64,000 nucleotides of DNA from Bifidobacterium sp. ESL0763. Lineage in GTDB: Bacteria > Actinomycetota > Actinomycetes > Actinomycetales > Bifidobacteriaceae. The notes under the pieces are model-generated. The model made no database searches. It saw nothing but the letters and a program-made list of their open reading frames with translations, and had not been told where the DNA came from. The DNA is taken from positions 806,001 through 870,000 of the forward strand of contig NZ_JAQTHW010000002.1 of assembly GCF_029433395.1 (NCBI RefSeq), given 5' to 3'. Position numbers and translations under genes: made by a program. Each line of letters starts with the position of its first letter. Position 1 is the first letter of the stretch. This document shows, one piece after another, positions 1 to 8,676 of this stretch.

Positions 1-258
1 GTCGCCCTCCACCTTGGCCACGCCGAACGGACGCGGCAGCACCATGGTGGCGTTGGCGGAATACAGGTTCACGAACTGGGCCGGCCGCACGGTCCGCGCC
101 ACGTACGGGTCGTGGACGACCAGCTCGTATATCCCGTCGCCGAGGCGCGACGCGGCGACCACCTCGTCGGTGCGTCGGCCCGGCTTGCGCCCGGCCTGTG
201 CAGCCCGGAGCTCGACGGAGCCTGTGGTGAACGTGGGTATGAAGGTGTTGGTGGGCAT
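1..258 (-). CDS. pyrK: Dihydroorotate dehydrogenase electron transfer subunit, 5' part only
   Basis: The first 86 codons of a gene that runs off the left edge. The product starts MPTNTFIPTF and continues with a ferredoxin-reductase-like FAD-binding segment (VVHDPYVARTVRPAQFVNLY, residues about 48-67), as in PyrK, the FAD/2Fe-2S subunit that passes electrons from PyrD to NAD in class 1B dihydroorotate dehydrogenase. The 2Fe-2S cysteines would lie outside the window. The ATG is preceded by AGAAGGAG at good spacing. It follows pyrF by 162 bp on the same strand, as expected for the last part of a pyrBICFK(D) operon. The family call rests on the N-terminal domain plus position, so another flavoprotein reductase is a remote alternative. 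Confidence 0.82.
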   Translation of the reverse strand, partial: MPTNTFIPTFTTGSVELRAAQAGRKPGRRTDEVVAASRLGDGIYELVVHDPYVARTVRPAQFVNLYSANATMVLPRPFGVAKVEGD

Positions 259-420
259 CTCTCTCCTTCTGCAATCGTGGTGCGCGGAGCACCATGCATT
301 TCCTCATCGGACTGTACGCCGTGTGCCGTGCCGGCTTCATCCATCTTTCCACGAATTCCGGGGAACACGCGAATGCTTCGGAAATGGACAATCGGCTTCG
401 GCATGTCGGCGGGGCCGTCA

Positions 421-1419
421 TCAGGGTCGTCGCAACGCCTCGCGCAGGTCATCGCGCATGGCGATGGCGGCGGCGCGGGCGCTGCGCCCGACCAGGTCGA
501 GCGCCTCCTGGGCGTCCATGGTTTCTCGGTACTTCCCCGACTTTTTCCAGGCTCCGATGATGCCTCGCGACGAGTTGACGATGGCGCCGCGGCCATGAGC
601 GCCGAACATACCGGCCACGTCCGCCGCGGTGCCGCCCTGCGCTCCGTAACCCGGCACCAGGAAGAAGGTGTGCGGCATACGCTCACGCAGTTTCTTGCCT
701 TGTTCGGGATGGGTGGCTCCGACCACAGCGCCGAGTCGTGAGTAACCGTACTTGCCGATGGAGTCGACGCCCCAGACTTCCACCAGATCGGCCACGTGTT
801 CATACACGCGCTCGCCGCTGGCGAGTTCGAGTTCCTGGATTTCCGCGCTCGAAGGGTTCGAGGTTCGCACCAGTGCGAACAGGTCCTTGTCAGCCTGTTT
901 GGCGGCATTAAGGAACGGCGTCATGCCGTCCGTGCCGAAATACGGATTGACGGTGATGGCGTCCTCATGCCATGGGTGGCCGTTGATGTCGCCGTCCAAG
1001 GTGTTGACACCCGTCAGGTGCTTGGCGTAGGCGGCTGCCGTGGAGCCGATGTCGCCGCGCTTGATGTCGCCGAGGACGTACAAGCCCTGAGATTGCGCGT
1101 ATTGGCAAGTAAGGCGGTAGACGTCGAAGCCGACCGAGCCGTAAGCCTCGTACATCGCGATCTGGGGCTTGACGGCCGGGACGATGTCTTTCACGGCGTC
1201 GATGATCGCGCGGTTGAAACCGTAGAAGCCGGTGACGATCTGCGCGGCCGGGGCCTCGCCCGACCGCTCCATGCCATGCGTGCCGTCCTCCTGCGCCTTC
1301 GGCCCGCCAAACCCATCCTGCGAAGTGATGGCCTGCGGCGGCACCAACGTCGGTGTCGGGTCCAGCCCGACGACGCTCGGATTGTCCTTCGCCTCAATGG
1401 CTTCGATCAGTCGGTCCAT
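421..1419 (-). CDS. pyrF: Orotidine 5'-phosphate decarboxylase
   Basis: Converts OMP to UMP, the last step of de novo UMP synthesis. The 332-residue product is the longer, mycobacterial-type (type 2) enzyme. The catalytic block GDIKRGDIGSTA is visible near residues 117-128, with the Asp118-Lys120-Asp123 set, and NPYFGTDGMTPFL follows downstream. A short variable stretch (residues about 35-58, rich in Gly, Glu and Asp) sits between the first strand and the next helix. The ATG has a strong AAAGGGGAG ribosome site. It lies 128 bp behind pyrC and 162 bp ahead of pyrK. The pyrC-pyrF gap is AT-rich and structured, so pyrF could have its own promoter or processing site. Confidence 0.95.
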   Translation of the reverse strand: MDRLIEAIEAKDNPSVVGLDPTPTLVPPQAITSQDGFGGPKAQEDGTHGMERSGEAPAAQIVTGFYGFNRAIIDAVKDIVPAVKPQIAMYEAYGSVGFDVYRLTCQYAQSQGLYVLGDIKRGDIGSTAAAYAKHLTGVNTLDGDINGHPWHEDAITVNPYFGTDGMTPFLNAAKQADKDLFALVRTSNPSSAEIQELELASGERVYEHVADLVEVWGVDSIGKYGYSRLGAVVGATHPEQGKKLRERMPHTFFLVPGYGAQGGTAADVAGMFGAHGRGAIVNSSRGIIGAWKKSGKYRETMDAQEALDLVGRSARAAAIAMRDDLREALRRP

Positions 1420-1451
1420 CCGCCCGTCTCCCCTTTCGTTGCAAGCGTTTG

Positions 1452-1535
1452 AACTGTTATATTGATATCCATAACAGTTTGCCTCACTGTATTGTTCATT
1501 GTCATATCAGTTCGTTTGTCGTTCTTATTGTTCAT
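1452..1535. repeat. Hairpin and direct repeat in the pyrC-pyrF gap
   Basis: The 128-bp gap is much more AT-rich than the flanking genes. It holds a perfect 9-bp inverted repeat (AACTGTTAT at 1452-1460 and ATAACAGTT at 1471-1479, 10-nt loop) and two copies of ATTGTTCAT (1491-1499 and 1527-1535). No coding sequence or obvious T-tract terminator is seen. It may be an RNA processing site, an operator or a remnant insertion; the sequence alone does not decide. Confidence 0.5.
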
Positions 1536-1547
1536 GTATATCGCTTC

Positions 1548-3023
1548 TCACTGTGCTGCCAACCGGCTATACACCAGCTTCGAACCGATGACCGTGGCCA
1601 CGGGCCTGCCGGTGAGCTCCCAGCCGTCGAACGGGGTGTTGCGGCCCTTGGAGTGGAAGCTCGAGGAATCGACGGTCCAGCGGCGGCCGGTGTCGATGAG
1701 GGTCAGGTCGACGGTTTCGGGATGTTCCACCTGTCTCAGGTCCAACACTCGCTTCGTGGCGCAGGCCGCGGAATTGTTGAGCAGGGTCGCGACGTCGGTG
1801 GGCGTGTGCCCCATCAGCCGCTCGGGCGCCAGTGCCATGAGTTCGATCAGCCGTTCGTCGTTGATGGCCCCGGATTCGACCAGCACCTTGCGGCAGACAC
1901 CGTAGGCGCATTCCAGGCCGATGATGCCGTTCGGGGCATCGGCCAGGCCAGCCTGTTTCTCGGCGGCAGTGTGCGGGGCATGGTCGGTGGCGATCATGTC
2001 GACGGTGCCATCGGCTACAGCGGCGATGGTGGCGCGCCGGTCGGCCTCGCTTCTTAGTGGCGGATTCATCTTGGCCATCGCGCCGTACTTGAGGATGTCC
2101 TCATCACACAGCGCCAGATAGTGCGGCGCGGTCTCGCAGGTGACGGGCAGCCCCTCCGCCTTGGCCCGGCGTATGGCGTCGAACGCATCGACGGTGGAGA
2201 CGTGTTGGAAGTGGATGTGCGCGCCGGTGCGCCTGGCCGCCTCGATGTCGCGCTCGACGATGGCGAGTTCGGTGGAGGACGGAATGCCCTCGATGCCGAG
2301 CTTCTTGCTGACGGCTCCCTCGTTGATGGCGCCGGAATCGTGATGCTCGCAGTGTTCCAGCACCGGCAGCCCGGTGGCCTTCGCGTCGGCAAGCACGCCG
2401 TCGAGGATGGCCTCGGTGATGGCGGATCCGTCGTCGCTGATCGCGCGCAGGGGATGCTCCCGCACGGCCTCATCGTTGGCGTTCCCGTCTTCCGCGTCGG
2501 CGTCGGCTGGAGAGGCGGTGCCGGCGGGATGTTCCATGAACCTCACGTAATCGGCGGGATGCGTCGGCAGCTTGCCGGCCCGTCCGATCGACGCGCAGAC
2601 CGTAAGGTCATAGCGCACCGGCAACCTCACGCCGTGCAACTGCTCGTAACGTTGCAGGTAGTCGAGCGTGTTGCGCACGCCGACCTTCCGCAACTGGTCT
2701 CCCCCGGCTCCGGCCTCCTGCACTTCGATGTCGCGCCCGTCGGCGGCGGGGATGGTGTTGGGCATGACCAGCACTCGCGTGTAGCCGCCCGCGGCCGCCG
2801 CTGCGGCACCGGTGCGCATCGTCTCCTTGGCCGTCTGACCGGGGTCTCGGAAGTGGACATGCGGGTCGGCCAGGCCCGGGGCGACTATGAGCGCCGATCC
2901 GTCGATGTCGCCGGAGGCCTTGGCTCCCGGCTCGACCAGCGAACGTGCCGGGTCGGCGTCGTCGACGATCAGGTCGATGCGTTCTCCGGTATCCCACACC
3001 TTGATGTCGTGGATGGTCAGCAT
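1548..3023 (-). CDS. pyrC: Dihydroorotase
   Basis: Cyclises N-carbamoyl-aspartate to dihydroorotate. The 491-residue product is a type I amidohydrolase. DPHVHFRDPG at 53-62 gives His55 and His57; the other expected metal ligands appear as His224, His274 and the Asp347 of ATDHAPH, and SDDG is at 196-199. Most homologues are 420-450 residues. The excess here includes a hydrophilic insert at about 166-190 (Ala, Asp, Glu, Asn-rich) just before the SDDG loop. The open frame extends upstream, but the ATG at 3023 is chosen because AGGAAGG stands just ahead of it. It follows pyrI by 217 bp. Confidence 0.95.
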   Translation of the reverse strand: MLTIHDIKVWDTGERIDLIVDDADPARSLVEPGAKASGDIDGSALIVAPGLADPHVHFRDPGQTAKETMRTGAAAAAAGGYTRVLVMPNTIPAADGRDIEVQEAGAGGDQLRKVGVRNTLDYLQRYEQLHGVRLPVRYDLTVCASIGRAGKLPTHPADYVRFMEHPAGTASPADADAEDGNANDEAVREHPLRAISDDGSAITEAILDGVLADAKATGLPVLEHCEHHDSGAINEGAVSKKLGIEGIPSSTELAIVERDIEAARRTGAHIHFQHVSTVDAFDAIRRAKAEGLPVTCETAPHYLALCDEDILKYGAMAKMNPPLRSEADRRATIAAVADGTVDMIATDHAPHTAAEKQAGLADAPNGIIGLECAYGVCRKVLVESGAINDERLIELMALAPERLMGHTPTDVATLLNNSAACATKRVLDLRQVEHPETVDLTLIDTGRRWTVDSSSFHSKGRNTPFDGWELTGRPVATVIGSKLVYSRLAAQ

Positions 3024-3240
3024 CCCGTTTTTCCTTCCTGTATTTAGTCCGTCCAAAGCCGCGGACCAGCGTGCAAACGTTCGTTGAAGATGGTCTTCGA
3101 TATCGGCCGGGAATGTCCGCAAGCCATATGGGCTCGAAACCCAGCCAATCGACAACAGCCTTTTTCCGCCAGGGCTCCGACCGGGCACGTGGCTTCCAAT
3201 CCGAAGACGTGCCCGGCCCGAGCCTCTGCCGACAGCCGCG

Positions 3241-3660
3241 CTAGAGCTTGGCTTCCTCGTCGCAGTAGTCGCAGCGGTATTCCGCACGCTGCGCGTTGGC
3301 CAGGTGGAAGCGCTGCTCGAGGCCGCGCTCCGCGGTGGTGACGCAGCGCGGGTTCCTGCAGCTGATCACGCCGACGAGATGTTCGGGCAGGCCCGGCTGG
3401 CGCTTGTTGACGATGCCGCCGCCGCGCACGATGTTGATGGTGGCGTGGGGCGCCACGAGGCCGAGCGCGTCGAGGTTGAGGTCCTCGACGTCCTCGATCT
3501 TGATGATGTCCTTGGCGCCGAGCGCGTGGCTGCTGGCGTTCATGATCAGCGCCAGCTTGGTGGTGGTGGGGTCGACCTTCAGGTAGCGCAGCACGGTGAG
3601 CGCCGTGCCCGCGTCGACGTGGTCGATGATGATGCCGTCCTTGATGCTGGTGACTTCCAT
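3241..3660 (-). CDS. pyrI: Aspartate carbamoyltransferase regulatory subunit
   Basis: The 139-residue PyrI chain binds nucleotide effectors and links PyrB trimers in the class B ATCase holoenzyme. The four zinc cysteines are present as Cys101, Cys106, Cys130 and Cys133 (CRNPRC and CDYC), matching the C-x4-C and C-x2-C spacing of the family. The allosteric domain begins MEVTSIKDGIIIDHV, close to the family norm. Its ATG overlaps the TGA of pyrB by one base, which suggests translational coupling and equal subunit production. Confidence 0.96.
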   Translation of the reverse strand: MEVTSIKDGIIIDHVDAGTALTVLRYLKVDPTTTKLALIMNASSHALGAKDIIKIEDVEDLNLDALGLVAPHATINIVRGGGIVNKRQPGLPEHLVGVISCRNPRCVTTAERGLEQRFHLANAQRAEYRCDYCDEEAKL

Positions 3661-4742
3661 CAGTCCTGTGCCTCCTTGGTGTCTGCGTTGGCGTCGATGT
3701 CGTTGTGCTCCTCGTAGCCGGGCAGCTCGTCGCCGAGCAGCGAGCTCTCCAGGGCCATGCGCATGAGCATGCCGCGCCTGACCTGCTGGAAGTAGGCGGC
3801 GCGCGGGTCGGCGTCGACCTCCTGGGCGATCTCGTTGACTCGCGGCAGCGGGTGCAGCACGGCCATGGTGGGCTTGGCGAGCGCCATCTTGGCGGCGTCG
3901 AGGATGTAGGTGTCGCGCAGGCGCAGGTAGTCGTCCTCGTTGAAGAAGCGTTCCTTCTGCACGCGGGTCATGTAGAGCACGTCGAGGTCGCCGATGACGC
4001 TGGTCAGGTCGCTCGCCTCGGTGTAGGAGCAGGTGGGGCTCCCGTTGATGCGGTCGAGCACATATTGCGGGGTCTTGAGCTCGTCGGGGCTGATGAGCAC
4101 GAAGCGCACGTTGCCGAAGCGGCAGAGCGTCTCGATCAGCGAGTGGACGGTGCGGCCGAAGGTCAGGTCCCCGCACAGGCCCACCGTCAGGTCGGTGACG
4201 CGGCCGAAGCGCGCCTCGATGGTGGAGAGGTCGGCCAGGGTCTGGGTGGGGTGCATGTGCCCGCCGTCGCCGCCGTTGATGACCGGCACGTCCGAGGCCT
4301 GGGCGGCCACGAGCGCGGCACCTTCCTTGGGGTGGCGCATGGCGATGATGTCGGCGTACTGGGAGACGACCTTCACGGTGTCGTGGATGGTCTCGCCCTT
4401 GGTGGCCGAGGAGAGCTGGGAACCGGCGAAGCCGATGACCTTTCCGCCCAGCCGCAGCATCGCGGTCTCGAAGCTCAGGCGCGTGCGCGTCGAGGGCTCA
4501 TAAAACAAAGTGGCCAACACCCGTCCATTACAGGTGCCAGCCACTTCTTTCATGTGGGAATCGATGTATCGTGCCTTGTCGAGCAACGACTGGATTCCCG
4601 AGGTCGGTATGTCATCCAACGTGACGACGCTGGAACCGGCCAATGACAATCCCGGTGTTCGTCTTGACCGCCCGGAATCGGATGATGGGGAATTGTGGAC
4701 TCCGTCCGTGGAGCCCGGAATGGGATGTTTCACTATCGACAA
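3660..4742 (-). CDS. pyrB: Aspartate carbamoyltransferase catalytic subunit
   Basis: Condenses carbamoyl phosphate and aspartate, the committed step of pyrimidine synthesis. The STRTR carbamoyl-phosphate loop is at 84-88, and the HPLPRVNEI motif appears near the C-terminus. The 360-residue reading has an N-terminal extension of about 35 polar residues beyond the usual 310. The first start is TTG, five bases behind AAAGGTG; a GTG three codons later is the alternative. There is no ATG before residue 64, so a non-ATG start is unavoidable. It is the first gene of the operon, followed by pyrI with a one-base overlap. The leader can fold in two exclusive ways around the ribosome site. Confidence 0.95.
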   Translation of the reverse strand: MSIVKHPIPGSTDGVHNSPSSDSGRSRRTPGLSLAGSSVVTLDDIPTSGIQSLLDKARYIDSHMKEVAGTCNGRVLATLFYEPSTRTRLSFETAMLRLGGKVIGFAGSQLSSATKGETIHDTVKVVSQYADIIAMRHPKEGAALVAAQASDVPVINGGDGGHMHPTQTLADLSTIEARFGRVTDLTVGLCGDLTFGRTVHSLIETLCRFGNVRFVLISPDELKTPQYVLDRINGSPTCSYTEASDLTSVIGDLDVLYMTRVQKERFFNEDDYLRLRDTYILDAAKMALAKPTMAVLHPLPRVNEIAQEVDADPRAAYFQQVRRGMLMRMALESSLLGDELPGYEEHNDIDANADTKEAQD

Positions 4743-4747
4743 CAGCT

Positions 4748-4776
4748 CACCTTTCTCGCTTGAAGGTGGCCACTTC
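4748..4776 (-). promoter_or_regulatory. pyrB leader with two mutually exclusive hairpins at the ribosome site
   Basis: Read on the minus strand, the ribosome site AAGGTG of pyrB (plus positions 4748-4753) can pair with CACCTT (4763-4768), hiding it in a 6-bp stem with a 9-nt loop. The same CACCTT region also lies in an upstream hairpin (GAAGTGG with CCACCTTC, 4762-4776, one bulge). Forming one excludes the other. This is the layout of a translational switch, but no ligand or protein is identified. Confidence 0.4.
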
Positions 4777-4914
4777 GTGTGACCATTGACAAGTTACCCG
4801 CACGGGCTGACAGCGGTGAGTCGAAGCCGATAATCACGCCTGGACGTACCGGGCGCAGGCCTTGGAATGCCGGCGTTTTCGCGCTTTCCGTAGGTCGTGT
4901 TCTCCAGCGGCGTG

Positions 4915-7900
4915 TCACTGCCCGTAGAAGAGGCGTTCCATTACCTCGCGGCAGCGGCGCATCACGGCGGTCATGTCGTTGATGAAATACTGGCCGCGGT
5001 TGGCGCCATAGCCGAGGAAGGTGGCCACGCCGGACTGGGAAAACAGGTCGTCGGGCAGCACGTCGGCGCGGGCCATGTGCGCGTTCCACAGGTAGTTGCC
5101 GTTGCGGGCGTCGGTGAGCGTCTTCCACGCCTGCCGCAGGGTTGCCGCGTCGCGTTCGCCGATGTGGCCTAGACGTTCGAGCTCGTCAAGCGCGCCCAGC
5201 GTGGAGGTCAGGCGCAGCGAGGATTCCCTCCCGGCGTGCTCGAGCTGCAGCAGCTGCACGGTCCATTCGACGTCCGAGAGTCCACCGGCGCCGAGTTTCA
5301 GGTGGCGGTCGCGGCGCACGCCCCGGGGCAGCCGTTCCGCCTCCATGCGCGCCTTGAGGGTGCGTATCTCGCCGATCTCCGTGTCGTCCAGAGGCCGGTC
5401 CATGTAGCGTTGCGGGTCGGCGATGTCGGTGAGGAAGTCCTCGGCCAGGCGTCGGTCGCCGGCGGCGTATCGGGCGCGCAGCAGCGCCTGGCGTTCCCAG
5501 GTGGCCGACCATGAGGCGTAATAGCTAGCGTAGGATTCGTAGGAGCGCACCAGCGGACCGTTCTTGCCTTCCGGGCGCAGCCCGAGGTCGAGGTCGATGG
5601 CCGGTTCGAGGCTCACCGGCCCCTGCAGGATGCGGCGCAGGTCGGCGACCACGTCGGCCGCGAACCGGCCCGGCGAGGGCTGGGCGCCAGAGCCATCGGT
5701 AGCGGCGGAAGACACCGGACTCGTGGCCGTTTCCGTCCCTACCCCGGCGTTGCCGTCGGTTTCGCCTTCCGGCGCGCCTTCTTCCATGGCCCTGTAGATG
5801 ATCATGGCGTCGGCGTCGGAGCAGAAATTGACCTCGCGGCCGCCATAGCGCCCCATGGCGATCACGCACAGCGTGGCCGGCGCATGCTCCAGACCCGTCT
5901 CGCGCATGCGGTTGCCGACCGCCCAGCCGAGCGCCGCCGAGATCACCGCGTCGTAGACGTCGCTCATCCCAATCAGGCTGCCGGCGCCGTCCATCACCCC
6001 GGTGGTCCATGCCAGGCCGATGCGTTCGATCTCGTGGCGCCTCAGCGCACGGACCGCGTCGGCGAAATCCTTCATATTGGTGGCATAGCGTTGCGCAATT
6101 GCGGCGAGCTGGGTGTCGAGGCTGACGCGGCTGCGGGCCTTGAGCTTGGCGTCGTCGCCGAGCCAGCGCACCGATTCGACCGACTTGTTGAGCGCGTCGC
6201 CGAGCAGCCGGGAGTTGGCAAGCACGTGGCAGAGCCTGGTCAGTGCCTGCGGAGAGTCGCGCAGGAAGCCGAGGTAGGGGCTGGCGCCGCCGAAACGCTC
6301 CTCGAGCCGCCGCCATTGCAGCAGGCCCATGTCGGGGTTCTGGCCTTCGGAGAGCCATTGGAGGATGGAGGGCAGCAGGATCCGATTGATCTTGGCGGCG
6401 CGCGAGACGCCCCTGCTCAGCGCCTCGACGTGGCGCATGGCCGCCTCCGGGTCAGCGAAGCCGATGGCGGCGAACCTCGCCTTGCTGGCCTCCGGGCTCA
6501 GGGTGACTTGCTCGTCGTCGAGCTGCGCGCTGATCGGCAGCATCGGCCGGTAGTAGATGTCGACGTGCAGGTGGCGCACCTCGCGGCGCGTGGCGTCATA
6601 GCGTTTCACCAGCTCGTCGGGCAGCAGGCCGAAGGCCCGTGCCAGCCGGGTCAGCTCCGGGTTGTCATTGAGGCCGAGAGGATTGTGCGCCCTCGTCGCG
6701 CTCGTCTCTGCGTTGGAAGCGCCGGTATCCGGGAACAGATGCGTGCGCCGCAGCTGCCACATCTGCTGACGGTGCTCGAGCACGCGTTCGAAACGGTAGT
6801 CGCGCTCGAGCCTCGTCGCCTGCGGCCGCGAGACGTAGCCGCCGGCGGCCAACGCCCTGAGCGCCTCCAACGTGGAGCGCACGCGCAGGGTGGCGTCGGA
6901 ACGGCCGTGGACCAGTTGCAGCATCTGTGCGGTGAACTCGACGTCGCGCAGTCCGCCCTTGCCGAGCTTGATCTCCCGCTCGCGCAGGCCAGGGTCGATG
7001 GTGTCCTCGACGCGCTTGCGCATCCGCTGGCATTCGCGCACGAAGTCCTCGCGCTTCGAGGCAGCGAAGACCAAGGGAACGGTCATGGCCTCGTAGGCCG
7101 CGCCAAGCTCGCGGTCACCGGCCACCGGCCGCGCCTTGAGCAGCGCCTGGAACTCCCAGTTGCGCGCCCACTTGTCGTAGTAGGACCGGTGCGAGGCCAG
7201 CGTGCGCACCAGCGGACCGTCCTTGCCTTCCGGGCGCAGCGCCGTGTCGATCTGCCAGAGCGGCGGCATGGTGACGCCGGGCATCACCGACTGGCAGACT
7301 CGCTGCAGGGCCATGGCCAGTCTGGTGCCGATGCGGGTGAGCGCGGCGGTGCCGATGTCGCCGACGGGTTCGACCGCGTAGATCAGGTCGACGTCGGAGA
7401 CGTAGTTGAGCTCACGGGCGCCCAGCTTGCCCATGGCGATGATGGCGAAGCGGCACCGGCGTGCGTCGGCCACGTCCGCTTTGGCGATCTCGAGGGCGGC
7501 GTCGAGCGTGGCGTCGGCGAGGTCGGAGAGCATCACGCTGATGTCGGGCTGGATCTCGGTGGGATCGTCGGCCGCGAGGTCCTCGGCCATGATGGCGGCG
7601 AGCTGCCGGTAGTAGCACAGGCGCAGCGCGTTGGTCGCCGTGGCCATGTCGTTTGCGTCGCGGGCACTGTCTTTTTCGGATGATGCGGTGACATCGGCGG
7701 TACCGGCAACCTCCGAACGCATGTGCTCCATGCTCTGGTCGTGGGTGAATGTGAGGCTTCCGCAGGCGTCATCGACCGCGGCGTCGACCAGGCTCGGATG
7801 CGCGAGCATGAGCCGGCCCATGGCGTCCGAGGCGCCCAGCACCCGGACCAGACGGTCGAGAGCCACATCGTCATCGAGTATGCGGGTCCTTCGTTCCCCC

Positions 7901-8097
7901 GGCAACTTCTCGATGATGGCCGCCAAATGCGCAAGCGCGGTATCGGGATCGCAGGCGTGCGAGAGCGCCTTGAGCATCGCGGCGTGACGGCCCTCGTCCA
8001 TGCCCATGGCCGCGAGCCTGTCGAAGAGCTTGCGGGCGGCGTCGAGGTCGTGCAGTCCCGCGCGTATCAGCTCGCGTGCGCCCAGCTTCTCACCCAT
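4915..8097 (-). CDS. glnE: Bifunctional glutamine synthetase adenylyltransferase / adenylyl-removing enzyme
   Basis: Adds and removes AMP on glutamine synthetase to match nitrogen supply. The 1060-residue product has the duplicated nucleotidyltransferase layout. GKLGARELNYVSDVDLIY marks the first domain and YGGREVNFCSDADAMIIY the second, each followed by a LRPEGK block and a KLG(K/A)GGLxDVE helix. The upstream ATG at 8109 lacks a good ribosome site; GGAGG lies inside its first codons, five bases ahead of the ATG at 8097, which is therefore preferred. A low-complexity linker of about 35 residues (Gly, Glu, Thr, Ser) interrupts the second domain after YRAMEEG. It is transcribed alone, 172 bp upstream of pyrB. 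Confidence 0.95.
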   Translation of the reverse strand: MGEKLGARELIRAGLHDLDAARKLFDRLAAMGMDEGRHAAMLKALSHACDPDTALAHLAAIIEKLPGERRTRILDDDVALDRLVRVLGASDAMGRLMLAHPSLVDAAVDDACGSLTFTHDQSMEHMRSEVAGTADVTASSEKDSARDANDMATATNALRLCYYRQLAAIMAEDLAADDPTEIQPDISVMLSDLADATLDAALEIAKADVADARRCRFAIIAMGKLGARELNYVSDVDLIYAVEPVGDIGTAALTRIGTRLAMALQRVCQSVMPGVTMPPLWQIDTALRPEGKDGPLVRTLASHRSYYDKWARNWEFQALLKARPVAGDRELGAAYEAMTVPLVFAASKREDFVRECQRMRKRVEDTIDPGLREREIKLGKGGLRDVEFTAQMLQLVHGRSDATLRVRSTLEALRALAAGGYVSRPQATRLERDYRFERVLEHRQQMWQLRRTHLFPDTGASNAETSATRAHNPLGLNDNPELTRLARAFGLLPDELVKRYDATRREVRHLHVDIYYRPMLPISAQLDDEQVTLSPEASKARFAAIGFADPEAAMRHVEALSRGVSRAAKINRILLPSILQWLSEGQNPDMGLLQWRRLEERFGGASPYLGFLRDSPQALTRLCHVLANSRLLGDALNKSVESVRWLGDDAKLKARSRVSLDTQLAAIAQRYATNMKDFADAVRALRRHEIERIGLAWTTGVMDGAGSLIGMSDVYDAVISAALGWAVGNRMRETGLEHAPATLCVIAMGRYGGREVNFCSDADAMIIYRAMEEGAPEGETDGNAGVGTETATSPVSSAATDGSGAQPSPGRFAADVVADLRRILQGPVSLEPAIDLDLGLRPEGKNGPLVRSYESYASYYASWSATWERQALLRARYAAGDRRLAEDFLTDIADPQRYMDRPLDDTEIGEIRTLKARMEAERLPRGVRRDRHLKLGAGGLSDVEWTVQLLQLEHAGRESSLRLTSTLGALDELERLGHIGERDAATLRQAWKTLTDARNGNYLWNAHMARADVLPDDLFSQSGVATFLGYGANRGQYFINDMTAVMRRCREVMERLFYGQ

Positions 8098-8322
8098 CGA
8101 ATCCTCCATAGCTCAACGATACAACCAACCTCGCTCGTGCCGGCTCCCCCACATGCCCTTGGCTGGCGTCCCATCAAGGCTCTTCTGGCCATCCGCCATG
8201 CTCGTACGGAATCATCCATGCCGAACCGGCGCATGGTCCGGATTTCGCCGTGTCGGCCTATCATCGAGGTAGTCAATCAGCGTGGAAGCCGGTCGCGTGG
8301 CGGCCGGAAGCGAAGGAGCGTC

Positions 8323-8619
8323 ATGGGCACCACCGGCATCGTCATCACCGTCATCGTCAGCGTCGTGGGCCTGTTCACGGGCATCCTCTTCGGGGCCATC
8401 CCCCTGAAGGCGAGCCGCATGACCGAGCGCCAGAACCGCTGGCAGCAATACCTGGGCATCGCCTTCGTGATCGTGGTGTTCATGCTGATCGCCGCCAAGC
8501 AGGACACCGCCTCGTGGGCCATCATCATCGCGGCCATCGTCGGCGTTCTGATCGCCAAGATCCCGCCGATCCACACCATCCTGCTCGACCATTTCCCCTC
8601 GCTTCGGCCGAAGGACTAG
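8323..8619 (+). CDS. Small membrane protein, three predicted spans
   Basis: A 98-residue product with three hydrophobic stretches (about 4-26, 45-61 and 68-85), a basic segment LKASRMTERQNRW between the first two, and a short polar C-terminus. No family is recognised. The ATG has a good ribosome site (GAAGGAG, 5 bases away), and TATCAT at 8259-8264 is a possible -10. It stands alone between glnE (divergent) and metF (convergent). The clean start and hydrophobic pattern make it a likely real gene. Confidence 0.75.
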   Translation: MGTTGIVITVIVSVVGLFTGILFGAIPLKASRMTERQNRWQQYLGIAFVIVVFMLIAAKQDTASWAIIIAAIVGVLIAKIPPIHTILLDHFPSLRPKD

Positions 8620-8676
8620 GCCTGGCCCGAACCTGGCGGGACTGGCCGACAGTCGACCAGTCCCAGCCGCGAGCCT

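Noticed and set aside
1420-1547. A terminator ending the pyr operon after pyrC
   Set aside because: The hairpin is AT-rich and weak, has no T-tract on the minus strand, and pyrF and pyrK follow in operon order.
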